A DNA stretch of 64,000 nt from Dryas octopetala (GCA_963921425.1 OY992834.1:558001-622000); one strand, 5' to 3'. Shown: positions 1 to 12,300, counted from the stretch's first letter. Program-made: numbers and translations. The notes: generated by a model not told the origin, from the sequence alone.

Positions 1-109
1 GATTTCAAATACTCAAACATAATTGCCATTTCATTTTTTTATATATATATGTATATGTAGAGAGAGAGAGAGAGGGCTTTGTTTGTATAGGGAGGTAGAG
101 GGTAGAGAG

Positions 110-2319
110 ATGGATATGGGTTTTGTGAAAAAATGGTTCAAATGGTCACAGGTGGTGTTGGCCATGGTGGTGGTTCAAATCATTGTTACAGGGATGCAAC
201 TGCTTTCCAAAGTGATACTGAGTCGGGGGACCTTCATTTTTGCACTCATGGCCTACCGTCATGCGGTTGCTGCCATTTGTGTTGCTCCTTTTGCCTTCTT
301 TTTCGAAAGGTTTCATTTATTTAGTTATTTTACTTCTTCGCAATATTCCTATGATTTTTCTAGCCCATTTGATTTCTCTTGTCCCTATCTAACTGTTTTA
401 CATTGTGGCATTGCAGAGTTAAAGAAAGGAAGTTGGATTGGTCAGTTTTGTTCTGGCTCTTTGTCAATGCCTTAATCGGGTAAGCCATGTTTGGTATATT
501 TTGGTTTCGGATCAAGTTTGGTATTTGGTATCTCAACTCATTTGAAAGTGATTCACATGTATATTTTTGCATTGCATAGAAGCATAACGTGATTCCTTCT
601 ATACGATATATTCAATTACATGGTCTGCTGGTAAGTTTAGTACCGGCTGCAACTAGGCCCAACTGCCTAAGAACTTGTTAATTCCCATATATAGACTACA
701 AAGCAAACACCAAATGAAAACATTCTGAATTGCAAATATAGGCCATCTTTTTATATATTTTGTTAAGGTTTTGACATTTCCTTTGTTTCTACAAAGTGGC
801 ATTATATAGAAAAAAATCATAGTTCCCACCTTCTGTTGGCATTATGTAGTATAATAGGGAATGGTTCTTCAAGTTTATCCCATAGTTCACAAAGGGGTCT
901 GAATGTTGCATGAAATGCAGGATAACATCAGCAATGGGATTGTTTTACTATGGCCTCCGAGACACCACAGCAACTTATGCTGCCAACTTCCTGAACTTGA
1001 TTCCAATAGGCACCTTCGTCCTCTCCACCATTACTGGGTAGATATATTGATGAAAACTTTGCACAATAGCTTAGATAAATGTCTTCTCCTTCTTAATTGT
1101 CAGCTTATGGAGCTAGCAGAATGTTTTTAAAGATCTTGCTTTCTGAATTGGATGGCTGTAGAGTGGAGAAACTGAACCTGAGAGCCAGAGCAGGTAAAAT
1201 TAAGACTCTGGGGGTAATTGTATGTGTTGGGGGAGCCATAACTAGTAGCCTTTACAAGGGAAAGGGATTTCATTTGGGTCATCACAGTAATCACCATCAG
1301 ATCACTGTCAAGACATCTTATGCTCATTGGACTCGCGGCACTTTCATGCTGGTCGGTAGCTGCATCTCCTATGCTACATGGTTCATAGTGCAAGTACGTA
1401 TCCCATTCATACTCTAGTTCTTTTTGGTCATGGTGATCAATGATGATGTGTCTAAGCCATTTGATTAAGTATACATGACTTAACAAGACCACTATTTGTA
1501 CATTTTTTTCTAATCAATTCTTGAACTTTTATTCTATCTCAACAGGTTAAATTGCTCAAAATATTTCCACTGAAATATTGGGCAACAATGTTTATGTGCA
1601 TTATGGCATCCCTGCAATCAGCAGTCATAGGCTTATGTTTAGACAGACGTATGGCTTCATGGAGGTTAGGGTGGAATCTGCAACTAGTTACTATAGTTTA
1701 TTCGGTAAGCATACTGGCCATTGACAACACAAAGTCATAGGAGCACATCCTTGATGTTTAAGTTTTAACTGATATCAATTAATTGTATAGGGAGCACTAG
1801 CTACCGCTGCAGTGTTCTGCTTACTTTCATGGGCAATCTCAGCTCAAGGACCTCTCTATCCTCCCATGTTCAACCCATTGTCTCTAATTTTTGTGGCCAT
1901 ATCCGGAGCTCTAATGCTTGGTGAAGAGATCAGAACTGGAACGTATGATTTTTATAGTTTACTTAAGTATTTATTGTATGTATATTCTTTGTGTTACACA
2001 ACAATTATTAATCCAACCTTAATTACTTTGCTTGAACTCAAATATTTGCAGCTTGCTGGGCATGGTTATGATCATATTTGGGTTGTATGCTTTTTTGTGG
2101 GGTAAAAGAAAGGAGATGAAAAACTCAGCTTTGCCAAAATCAGGAGTTCGAGGACTAGCAAAAACAAATGGTGAGCCTGCAGGGTCGCAGTTGGCAGCTA
2201 CAGTGATGCCAACTACTTCACCAGTTCACAATGACCTGCACACTGATACCACTCTTGATGTTGGAGATGGTTTTGATAAAACCACAGAAAAACCTAGAGG
2301 GATTGAGCATCCTGTTTAG
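110..2319 (+). CDS. WAT1-related / nodulin MtN21-like EamA transporter
   Basis: Seven exons join in frame to about 396 residues: 110-309, 417-479, 921-1037, 1162-1393, 1546-1704, 1791-1942 and 2052-2319. All introns are GT-AG. The family has ten membrane helices in two EamA repeats and exports small molecules; Arabidopsis WAT1 is a vacuolar auxin exporter. Visible family marks are the N-terminal helix with the AYRH motif, GLRDTTATYAANFLNL, VEKLNLRARAGKIKTLG, a CVGGA helix, GPLYPPMFNPL, and GLYAFLWGKRKEMK before a polar tail. Length matches the usual 350-410. The start at 110 follows a GA-repeat leader and gives the conserved first helix; an in-frame ATG at 23 would add low-complexity sequence. 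Exon 4 is placed at 1162 because the nearer acceptor (1104) runs into a stop. The stop codon lies inside a telomere-like repeat. The family is certain, the substrate unknown. Confidence 0.9.
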
Positions 2320-2353
2320 GGTTTAGGGTTTAGGGATTGAGCATCCTGTTTAG
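2299..2353. repeat. Telomere-type (TTTAGGG)3 within a 21-bp direct duplication
   Basis: Three perfect TTTAGGG units occupy 2315-2335. They sit in a tandem duplication: the 21 bp at 2299-2319, which carry the last codons and stop of the WAT1-like gene, recur exactly at 2333-2353. The first telomeric unit overlaps the stop codon. The spacer between the copies is only telomeric sequence, so this looks like repair filler at a break and not a chromosome end. Confidence 0.85.
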
Positions 2354-2646
2354 ATTCCTAACAGATACAAGTCAAGAGGTTGCTTATTTTTTTTTTTCCT
2401 CTTGAAGCATAGTATACTTTCAACTGAAAAATCATTGGATCAAAGTAGGGGAATACCAAGGTGCACTTATTTAATTAGAACGGCATTTCTTTTTCTTCCT
2501 TTGACAAACATGCAGCACACACTGTTGAGAAAGACTAGATAATTTCAGAATTGAAAAAAAGAAGTCTAAACATCATTTATTACAGGTCATGTATTATAAA
2601 GCCAGTTCTTCACAGTATGTCGCTACTTCTAATGATCAAGGCTTAT

Positions 2647-2985
2647 CTAGCTATCCCCATTTGTGAAAATAGAACATAAACTGAGAAAAGCCTCTCTAAT
2701 AATTTCATGAACCTCTGATGAGTTAAGAGCAATATAACAGTAAACTAACTCCTCCATATCATTCCAATCACAAACACCCCCATATTGAATCATCTCTAGT
2801 ATTGATTCTCTCATATCAAAAATTGGGTCTGTGCTGTACTTAACCATACACATACTACCTGCAAAAACACCAGAAACATCATCAGGCAAGTTAGCTGAAA
2901 GGCTAACTCTGTTACTCCACCTCTGCCTCTCTTTCTTCTCTCTCTTCTTGTTATGATGTACCCCACTGAAATCCATCTGGTCCAT
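2647..2985 (-). CDS. OVATE family protein (OFP), small
   Basis: This single open frame of 112 residues carries an OVATE (DUF623) domain at about residues 48-109: YSTDPIFDMRESILEMIQ, then a Trp-Asp-MEELVYCYIALNS stretch and HEIIREAFLSLC. The spacing and the DP-x-x-D-x-R-x-S-x-x-x-MI signature are those of the family. OFPs are plant transcriptional repressors that bind KNOX/BELL homeodomain and TRM proteins and shape organs; they are usually intronless. The N-terminus is short and basic (KKREKKERQR), a possible nuclear signal. The ATG at 2985 is the first in frame. A TTTGCAG acceptor-like string lies just upstream, so an additional 5' exon cannot be ruled out. The frame is convergent with the WAT1-like gene, with 327 bp between stops. 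Confidence 0.75.
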   Translation of the reverse strand: MDQMDFSGVHHNKKREKKERQRWSNRVSLSANLPDDVSGVFAGSMCMVKYSTDPIFDMRESILEMIQYGGVCDWNDMEELVYCYIALNSSEVHEIIREAFLSLCSIFTNGDS

Positions 2986-3289
2986 GGCTCCTGCAAAACA
3001 ATGCCTGGAAAAAAAGAAATCAAGTGCCTAGAATTTGTAGTAGCATTCAGCCATTAAACCATTGTAAGACATGAATTAATGCAGTCTGGCGCCTGCTGCT
3101 TGTGAATATAAGCGGGTGGCCAAAGGGAAATTCATGTGAAGGTTTTTAAAGGACCCTCTATGAATCATTAATGGATCAGCAAGGCACAACATTCAAACAT
3201 AATGAATTCAAAAAGCCTTTTTCTCAGTGGTTATTCTTCTCATCTTACAAGAGTTTATAGTAGCAGAAACAATACACTAATTCCATAAT

Positions 3290-3390
3290 CTATGCGTAAT
3301 TACTTAATCAACTCCTAATTACATAATCAAAGACTAATCAAACCATAATTACATAATCAACTCATAATCCCATAATCAAAGATCAATTAT
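3290..3390. repeat. Short AT-rich tandem repeat (AATTACATAATCAA type)
   Basis: Units built around AATTACATAATCAA, ACTCCTAATTAC and CATAATCAAAG recur about every 45-50 bp across this stretch, giving two to three imperfect copies. No coding potential is seen. Confidence 0.5.
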
Positions 3391-3568
3391 GGCTTTATAA
3401 TTGGTTAAATTTTCCAATACAAGATGCTAATTGTGGGGCAGATGGAATTGAGGCGGTAGTTAATTACCTCCTAGTAAATAGATGAGATTGAATTGTGAAA
3501 GCTCTATAGTCCATTTGTTTTTGTTTTTTGGTTGACTCTATATTCTATATTTATTTATATGTTTAACA

Positions 3569-3605
3569 AGATGGTACTCGACCAAAAAAAAAAGCCAGAT
3601 GGTAC
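3569..3605. repeat. Tiny insertion: 19 nt with GACCAAAA core between 9-bp duplications
   Basis: AGATGGTAC occurs at 3569-3577 and again at 3597-3605. Between them lie 19 nt with the core GACC followed by ten A. This is one of five loci in the window with the same arrangement (others at 14405, 31315, 39708 and 56065). Confidence 0.7.
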
Positions 3606-3804
3606 AATTTCTTGTTCGCTGGCAGCAATAGTGGAGCATAGTTGTTTATTAAAACACTACAGTATATAATTAAATAATACAAACTGGAGACCAGATGTTC
3701 CTCTGTTCCTTAGCCCTGAGGCCCACAACCTGCTAGTTTGGATTTACTACTGTCTTCTTTTGCTTGGAAGGTTTGATACTATTCCCGAACCCATTGAAGA
3801 CTTA

Positions 3805-4475
3805 GGCCCGTTTGAGATTGTGGTGGAGGACCCAAAATTTGTTGTGGATGACAATTCTTAATCACCTATAACAGTTTTTGTGTTTGGTAAAAAAATAAAA
3901 AATTGCTTTCCCCCACAATTCTCAACTCCCCACAACAAAAACAGAAAGCAGTTTCTAGGTGCTTTTAAAAATTGCAGTGAATCACAACAACAATAAATAT
4001 TTTATTTTACCCATACTACCCTTATTGATTTCTATAATTTTTATTTGTTTATTTTAAATTAAAAATTATGTCTATTGTTAGTTATATTTTATATTGTGAT
4101 AATTAATTATAATATTTTATTTGTACGATTAAAATTATAATATACTTAAAAAATAATAAGAATACTTATTTAATAATGTTGTTCTTAAAAAAATTAATGC
4201 TAATAAAAATTTGTAGCCACAAATTTAAAAAATAAGTAAAAAAATATTTTAGTTTTACCAAACAAATAAGTGAAAGACACTTTCAGCATCATGTCCATTT
4301 TAGTAATTATACATAGTTACAACACTTTTACATTAACATTTACCAAACACTTTGATACTGTTTTTTGCACTTACAGCACTTTTGAAAATATAGTTTACCA
4401 AATACTCAACTGTTTTACTTTACAGCTGACTTTACTTCACAGCTGTTTTTTCTCACAACAATACCAAACTGACCA
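3805..4475. mobile_element. Tourist-like (PIF/Harbinger) MITE
   Basis: The left end GGCCCGTTTGAGATTGTGG and the reverse complement of the right end, TGGTCAGTTTGGTATTGTTG, form imperfect terminal inverted repeats of about 20 bp. TTA stands directly outside each end, as expected for a 3-bp TWA target duplication. The 670-bp interior is AT-rich and has no coding frame, so the element is non-autonomous. The family assignment rests on the ends only. Confidence 0.55.
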
Positions 4476-5219
4476 TTAGTCCTATTGGCACTACTCCTTT
4501 TTTTTGTTTTGTTTTTTTTTTCCTAACGCACCAAATTAATCTGTCAATCCGAAAACTCTACTTAATCATGACTAAATGGTTCATATACATATGGAATGCA
4601 CCATTGAAACAAGGGCAATGCTATAATGGTAGGGGAGTATATTCTCTTAGGTGAATATCCACTTATTACATTAATTATGTAAAATACGAATAATGTGACC
4701 GAAAATACTCATGAATGATGGCAGATATTGTGGAGGGGACATTGTGACATCGATGATAATCATAGGTTAAATTGAACGCAACAAAAAGGAGGGCTTTGCT
4801 ATAGCAGTAAGTAGACAAAAACGCACCGTCCAGACGCCCATGGGTCATGGCATTCGATTTCTTAACGTCCCAAAGACTCAAACAAACTACAACTTAATTC
4901 ATGCCGACTTTCGGTTTGTTGTTTTGTTGCAAGTCTCGAAACCATGACATCTAATGTCACGCCTGGGCCCAAAGCTGACTCATATATGCCATTCACTTTT
5001 TCAAACTTGCTCATGTATTCGATCCCTTATATTATTTATAATTTTATATAGTTTATTCTGGAAATTCATAATTGATCTCTCACTTGCCAAAAAATATATA
5101 ATTGGAAAATATATATCTGATCCAATATCGATCTCCATCACTGACGTAGGTTGAGGCCCACTACCTCACATGTGTGTTAAAGGAACAACTCGCATTTGTG
5201 CACCGGTTAATGGCAATCT
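4476..5219. other. Intergenic, no gene seen
   Basis: AT-rich unique-looking sequence. Short open frames on both strands have no recognisable domain and no codon bias. Confidence 0.5.
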
Positions 5220-5220
5220 C

Positions 5221-5577
5221 GGGGCCCGTCGGTATTCTATTAAAAAATTATTATTATTTTTTTTAAAATAAAAAAATAAGTTTTAATTAAGAAAATGTGT
5301 TTTTTAAAGTAGTTTAAACCATTTTTAAAAGCAATTTTTAGAAAAAAAAAATTTAAAAGCATGCCTCTTTTTAAAAATGATAAAATATCATTTTTCTCAA
5401 TTTTTTTTATACTTGCTTCTTTCTTAGTTATCATTATTTTTTAAATTTAAAAATTATTTTCAAATTTTATACAAAATAAGTTTTCAAATTTTAAAAATTG
5501 ATTTTGAAAACTTAGATTTAAAAAAAAAAATCTTAATTTTGAAAAAAAAAATTTGAGTAGGATAACAAATAGGCGCT
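5221..5577. mobile_element. Possible AT-rich MITE
   Basis: A 350-bp block of A/T runs starts with CCCGTCGGTATTCTATTAAA and ends with a sequence whose reverse complement begins GCGCCTATTTGTTATCCTAC. The two ends are loosely similar and resemble imperfect inverted repeats. No target duplication is clear, so the call is weak. Confidence 0.3.
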
Positions 5578-5814
5578 TAATTTTCTTTTTTCAGATTTTT
5601 AATGAGCAATTCATATTAATATAGATGTGATTCGTTTGTATCACTTGTGTCCTCTTCTATATCAGGTTCAGTTAACTTGTACACGCATTTTGTTAGGATC
5701 GTATTCTCCTCCCTATTAAGTGGTAACCAGGGTGTTAAATTTCGAAGTTTTCGGCGAAATTTCGCCGAAAATTTCGATTTTTGGGGGTGTCGAAATCGAA
5801 ACCCATATTTGCCA

Positions 5815-6014
5815 NNNNNNNNNNNNNNNNNNNNNNNNNNNNNNNNNNNNNNNNNNNNNNNNNNNNNNNNNNNNNNNNNNNNNNNNNNNNNNNNNNNNNN
5901 NNNNNNNNNNNNNNNNNNNNNNNNNNNNNNNNNNNNNNNNNNNNNNNNNNNNNNNNNNNNNNNNNNNNNNNNNNNNNNNNNNNNNNNNNNNNNNNNNNNN
6001 NNNNNNNNNNNNNN
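5815..6014. other. Assembly gap (200 N) with duplicated flanks
   Basis: Two hundred N. The 83 bp immediately left of the gap (5732-5814) are identical to the 83 bp immediately right of it (6015-6097), which is typical of one repeat read twice at an unresolved join. Confidence 0.95.
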
Positions 6015-6464
6015 GTGTTAAATTTCGAAGTTTTCGGCGAAATTTCGCCGAAAATTTCGATTTTTGGGGGTGTCGAAATCGAAACCCATATTTGCCAAAA
6101 TTTCGAGATGATTTCGTCGAAATTGTCGAAATTATCGAAATTTCGCCGAAATCGTCGAAATTTCGGCGAAATTTCGGCGAAATTTCGACCGTGCCCATAA
6201 CCCATTGAATTTGAGATCTGGTATTCTGGTTTTGGAGCTGGGTTTTTGGCTTTTTGCAGAAAAATGGAGAGGTGGCAGAGGGGAGATCGAGGGAGAAAGA
6301 GGGGTGGTGGCAGGCGGCGGCAGGGGGAGATCGAGGGAGAGAGGGCGCGACGGCAGGGGGAGATCGAGGGAGAGAGGCGACGCGGGCGACGGGGCGAGGG
6401 CAGGGGGCGACGGGCGACGGCAGAGAGGCGACGGGGCAAGGGCAGGGGGCGACGGCGGCGGGAG

Positions 6465-6468
<4 letters not shown>

Positions 6469-6512
<44 letters not shown>

Positions 6513-6745
6513 AGAAGAAATGAAGAAAACAGATCTGGAGCAGTGGAGCCTCGGGGGAAAAGAAAGGAAAGGGAAAAGAAAGGAAAGGGAAAAGAAGAAA
6601 AAAAGAAGAAAAAAAAAAAGAAAAGAAAAAAAAGAAAAAAAAGAAAAGAAAAAAAGAAAAAGAAGAAAAAAAAAAAGAAAAAAAGAAGAAAAAAAAAAGA
6701 AAAAGAAGAAAAAGAAGAAAAAAAAAAGAAAAAAAAAAAGAAAAG
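6469..6745. repeat. AG microsatellite and GAA/poly-A purine tract
   Basis: A perfect (AG)n run at 6469-6509 is followed by about 190 bp of AAAG, GAAA and A runs (6555-6745). Long lysine/arginine/glutamate open frames across 6205-6857 arise only from this composition. Confidence 0.85.
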
Positions 6746-7564
6746 GTTTAGAGTTGTTTGGGATTTGGGGGCCTTTGGGTTAATTGTGAAGAAAAAAAAT
6801 AGTTTGGAGTTTTGTTTGCCCGTTTTGGAGTTTCGTTTAGTTATTTTTAAACCCTAAACTAGTAAATTATAATATATTTTTATATAAAAAATAATTTAAA
6901 GTACCCTAAAGGGCTTAAACCCTAGAATCATATACTATATCCTAAACAATATATAATATATAGGGTTTAGTGTATATATTATAGAGTATAGATAATATAC
7001 TAATTTCATTTTATACTAATTTTATTTAACAGTATTTGACTCCAGCGCGCATTATATTCATCACATATCACATGAAACCTACCATATAATTTGGTTTTTT
7101 TCAATGTTTTTTATCAATGTAGTAGATAATATGTTAAATAAACATATTGTGAAGTTTCATTCAAAATTTCCGTATTTTGATAATAATTTCCATCGTTTCC
7201 GTCGAATTTTTGTCGAAATTTAAAAATCTTCGAAATTTCCGTCGAAATTTCCATCGAAATTTCCATCGAAATTTCCTCGAAGCTCGAAATTTTATTCCTT
7301 GGTGGTAACTAGCCCCTTGTTTCCAACTTTCAGCTAGTAGAAGGATAAAAATTCTGTGGGACCCTTTTTGTCAATCTCCCTACTCGATTATCCCATAATT
7401 AATATTATATTCCTCTCAGATCAATCAGAACTCACAACCTCACCTTTTTTTTTTTTTTTTTTTTCTCTCTCCTTCCAATAATAATAACAAGGTTTTTTAT
7501 CTTAGCCCAAAATATGACTTCTGGGGACAAAACAACTCACATTCGGAAGCTTACGTCAAATTTA

Positions 7565-7990
7565 GTGGGATGTAGTGTGCATGAATTTTAAAAAACTTTT
7601 GTAGAGTTTAAAAATTATGTGATATCTAATTAAGAATTTTAAAAATTTTAAAAAAGTTCGTAAAAATTTATATGTATTCAATTAAGATTTTTAAGAAGTT
7701 TATAAAAGTCATATGGTATTTAATTAAGACTTTTAAAAAGTTTGTAAAAGTTGATGTGTATTTAAAAAGTTATTGAGTTTTATAGAATTCATTTAACGAT
7801 GGATTTTAATAGACTTTGAAAGACTTTTATGTGTATTTTAAAGTCATTATAAATCTAACATCTCCTTGTAGATTTACAAGGATTTCTATAGACTCTATAC
7901 AACTCTATAAAAATCTGTAAATTTTGTAAAAGTTTGTCACTTAAAAAAAGTCTACAAAAATCTTTATAAATTTATATACATTACACTCCC
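7565..7990. mobile_element. AT-rich MITE, about 425 bp
   Basis: The left end reads GTGGGATGTAGTGTGCATGA and the inverted right end GGGAGTGTAATGTATATAAA. Both run on into AATTT and CTTTTGTAGA or ATTTTTGTAGA, giving inverted repeats of roughly 40 bp. TTA/TAA stands outside each end, compatible with a Tourist/Harbinger 3-bp duplication. No coding frame. Confidence 0.5.
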
Positions 7991-8017
7991 TAAGTTAAAA
8001 CCGTTTTAACTTTTAAC

Positions 8018-8515
8018 ACTTAAATTGTATAAAAATAATATTTATATAAATGGCTTTATTTTTTTGTTATATATAAATGTAAAATATGAATAAAACAAAA
8101 AATGACACAAAAGTACATTTATTTGAAATCACATCTATTATAATTTAATATGAAATAGTTGAAAAAGTTTCAACTAAGTTAACTAACCAATAGGAAAATA
8201 AAAAAAAGGGAATCATCAGCTCTCGCGGTCTCAACACCACACAAAAATAAATTGTAACATAGAGTACTTGCCCGTTTGCTCCAAAGTCAATGTTTATCAT
8301 ACACTATAAAAAAAAGGGTTTTTAAGTAATTTGAGTGCCACATATGTTCCGCGGTAAATGAAACTGTTCAACAGTTACAACTTAAAATTGTATAGATATT
8401 TATACAAATATTTTATGTTTTATTGCTACATATACACATAGAAAAATAAATAAAATAACATAAAATACAATCATTTGGAATCACATCTACCATAACGTTT
8501 GAAACTGATCCGTCT
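8018..8515. repeat. Diverged tandem duplication
   Basis: A block near 8018-8170 (CTTAAATTGTAT, then AAATCACATCTATTATAA) recurs with many substitutions near 8376-8515 (CTTAAAATTGTAT, then GGAATCACATCTACCATAA). This is an old duplication of about 150 bp in intergenic DNA; no function is visible. Confidence 0.55.
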
Positions 8516-9332
8516 GGTAGAAAAAAAAAAAAACAATTTAAAACGTTGAGTTAACTTATCGTGCTTAAAAAATTAGGTGTCATTTTTAATTCAACACTTT
8601 AAATGAGTTATTCTAATTAATTATTTATTGCAATTGTAACAATAATAATAATAAAAAACTTAAAAAGGGTGTTACAAAACTTAGAAAATGAAAAAGGAAA
8701 AAAGGAGCTTTATGGCACTTTATATATTTTAAGGAACCTAAAACAGAGGAATCAAAGAAGCAGAACAGCTGCGTTTGGTTTTAAGAAAAGAAGAAATATT
8801 AATTGGGGAAGACGGTCAAATTGCAAAACGCGAATGATGCGCGCATGGCAAGTTGGCAACATTTTTGGGTTCTGCGATTGCCGATTAATTTCCAACCTCT
8901 ATACATAGTAGTTATAGCGTTGCCATGTAACTCTCTCTAATATTCACACACATATACACATGCACATAACCATTGCTTGTGTTTGATAAAGACAACAAAA
9001 ATGAGGTTGGCCCTTCACAACCCGAAACAACGAGGTGAAGAAAGGTGGTTGTGGTGGTGATCTTTCAATTCTTCTTTTTCAATTTTTTTTTTTTTTTTTT
9101 GAGGGGTTGAGGATCACCCCCCACTACCGGTAATTCAGTTAGTTTTCCCTCTTGCAGACAACAACAACAACGTCTCCCTAGAACCCATTCCCCTACCCAT
9201 CTATCTCTTTCGAATCAGAACCCATTCCAGAACATCTTCATTTGCGTGTTAGAGCCCATTGTTTTTGTTTTGGGACCATTTTATTATATTGTGGGTGTGG
9301 GTGACATTGTATTTATAAGTCTGTGGGTGGGT

Positions 9333-12300
9333 ATGAGAGTGGTGAGGAAGAAGACAAAGACAAACAAGATGACTAGGATGAAGGGAAGGATGTCAAGGAT
9401 TGGAAGCTATGCAATTGCATCTTCCATTAGAGACTGCCACCATCAACAGCCTGCCATTACCTGCACCACCTTCAACATCCTCGCCCCAATCTACAAGCGC
9501 CTCAACCTTGAGGTATGCATACTGCTATTCATTTCCATTACCAAATCTTCTCTATGTGATTTTCTGTTCCATCATTTTTAATGGGCATTGGGCAATATCT
9601 ATTTTGCAACCATAAAATTCATTTTTTGGATTTCATTGTAAACATCAATATTTGATTCTGTTTCCCATCATTCATTATTCATTCATATACTAGAAAGCTT
9701 CTCTCTTTTCATTTTATAGCCAATCATTTCTAATGGGTAATCTTAGTTTTGTCTTAACCAGGTTCTTTATTCATTTATACCATAAAACTTCTCATCTTGG
9801 TTCTTTCTTCAATCAATTTATTTCATTGGTAGTCACAACTTCAATTATTTTGATTGATTTGTTATTTACATTTGTTCTAAATTTTGTGGTGTTCGAAGCA
9901 GGACCGTGATTGTCGGGAAAGCGAGTTCAGAGCGTACTGGTTGGCCAGGAATCACATGATATTGGATTGTTTGTTGGCTGAGAGGGCTTCCATTATTTGT
10001 CTTCAGGTTTGCATTTCCTGAACCTCTTAATGGATTGGGATGGGAGTCCCTACACAATTTTTGATGACCTAATGCTAATATGCTGAATATATCCTTTTCC
10101 CTTTGGTGTACGCAGGAGTTCTGGGTTGGAAATGAAGAGCTAGTAAATATTTATGAGAAGAGACTTGGTGATGCTGGTTATATCAATTTCAAGCTAGGAC
10201 GGACCAACAACCGCGGTGATGGTACGTCCTCTTTCATTGTCAGTCTGGAATGCCTTGTGACTGTGGATGTCCTTGGTTTTTGTTTTCGACTTTTATAGCA
10301 TCATACATATTCATTTTAAGGAACTTTTAAATATTGAAACTTAGTGCTTGTTTTGTTGGAAAGTTTTCAATCTGATCTGCTTACCATAAATAAGTGTTGT
10401 TTAGATTGCACATTATCACTTTCCATAATTCAGATTGGAAACTGCAAATTTAAAAAGCATAGGTGAGATGGGGAAAGATCATAAAAATAAGTTAATTTAG
10501 CATTTTGATTCAAAAATAAAAATGGGCTCTGTTGGGATATGAAGGAATTTGTTCATCCTAATTTTATTGATTTTGAACCTCACCCCAAAAATGAAAAAGG
10601 AAAAATTTTCTGATAAATTTTTCAAGTATTGATTCAACTATTCAACTTCTGGTTCAGGGTGCCTTAAGCTGACTCAGTGGTATCATATTATTTCGGTCAT
10701 ATGATTGATAATAGCCTTTTACGTCATGTGGGAATTTCCTTCTTATGTTATCCCTAAATAAATGTTAATAATCTATTTAACTTGAAGTTGAGCATAGACA
10801 CATTATACATTAGCATAAGATGTTTCTGCTGGACTGTACAGGTTTGCTGACTGCGGTGCATAAGGACTACTTTAGAGTTATAAACTATCAAGAGTTGCTC
10901 TTCAATGATTTTGGCGATCGCGTTGCTCAGTTGCTACATGTGGAATTAGCTACCCCAGTCTCACAGTTTCGAAACAATGATATACGGCAGGAAATTCTCA
11001 TTGTGAACACCCACTTGTTATTTCCTCATGATTCAAGTTTGTGTATAGTACGATTACATCAGGTAATTCTCAATTTCATACTCTTCTGCTATATGTATAC
11101 ATAGTGGTAAGATTTTCTTAGTTATTAGTCATTAGTTAATGCTAATTGTGTATCCTTTTGACAACATTTTCTCTCTCTCATTGTAGGTCTACAAAATCCT
11201 ACAATATGTGGAGTCTTATCAAAAAGAGAACAAGCTTAATCCCATGCCCATCGTACTCTGCGGGTATTTCTAATGCCTTCCAATTTGAACTTTTTTACCC
11301 ATTATCAAACTACAGTCATGTGTAATCTGTTTTTGCTATCTGCTCTTTCTGCAGTGACTGGAATGGAAGCAAACGTGGACATGTTTACAAGTTTCTTAGG
11401 TCCCAGGGGTTTGTATCTTCATATGATACTGCTCATCTTTACACCGATGCAGATGCACAAAAGGTCAGTATCTTCAACTTTACCCCAAGAATTTCACTTT
11501 TCTTATGCCTGTAACTCATGTCTTTCATATTTTTCGTACAGTGGGTTAGTCACCGAAACCATCGGGGAAACATATGTGGGGTTGATTTTATATGGCTTCT
11601 CAATCCTAATAGATACCGGAAACTACTTAAAACAAGTTGGAGTGAAGCAGTATTTTGCATGTTCAAGGTAAGCTATTCATATTTTTGTACTGTATACTCT
11701 TTTTACTTGCATTTCTGCAAGACTTATTTTTGGATGTAGTTGCATGAGTTTCTAAGTATATTCTGAACAATAGGTTATACTTTCATATGTTATGTGGAAT
11801 TATATTGTTCTTTTAAACCAGCCTTCCTTTTTGTTTCTAATCATAGAAATTTTCACATTTTCAGTATCTACTACGAAGAGCTTCACTAACAGAATATGAT
11901 GCCTTTGCCTTTCTGAAGGCTGATAACCCTGGCGATTACATTACCTTTTCCGGTTTCTGTGAAGCACTTCGACAGGTGGATATCAAATGAAATTTTCTCT
12001 CTTTTTACTATTGTTCTGAACAGAATGATTGCCTGTTAGTAAATATGCTTACTGTATGTTATGCAGCTTAATTTGACTGGTCATGGCCATGGACTTAGCG
12101 TTGAAGAGACCAAGGACTTGTGGGTCCAAGCAGACATAGATGGAAATGGTGTTGTTGATTACACAGAATTTCAGGTAAACTATGTTAATTTTACAATTTT
12201 GCTTCCTTCTGTAATTTGGTTTAAAAACTATACCCATTTATGTATATTCCAGTACCATTAGACAGTTTCTTCATTACAAATTGTGATGCTTATGTTACTT

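Larger units (their letters stand above)
5728..7301. mobile_element. Non-autonomous hAT element with ATTTCG subterminal repeats
   Basis: GTGGTAAC flanks the element on both sides (5720-5727 and 7302-7309), an exact 8-bp target duplication as made by hAT transposases. The ends begin CAGGGTGTTAAATTTCGA and, inverted, CAAGGAATAAAATTTCGA, giving imperfect inverted repeats with the CAGGG-type start of hATs. The first 200 and last 150 bp of resolved sequence are packed with short repeats of the type CGAAATTTCG and GTCGAAATTTC in both orientations; in hATs such subterminal repeats are transposase binding sites. The interior has a G-rich block, an AG microsatellite and a polypurine tract, but no transposase. 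It also contains the assembly gap, so true length is uncertain. The intact 8-bp duplication suggests a moderately young insertion. Confidence 0.75.

Noticed and set aside
2315-2335. Telomere end or telomere-proximal location
   Set aside because: Only three units, with normal genes on both sides; best seen as repair filler.
2811-3023. 70-residue reverse frame overlapping the OVATE gene
   Set aside because: Different frame from the OVATE domain and without any motif.
6205-6857. Overlapping open frames of 190-200 residues rich in Lys, Arg and Glu
   Set aside because: They are produced by GA-, G- and A-rich low-complexity DNA inside a hAT element; there is no domain and all three frames are open.
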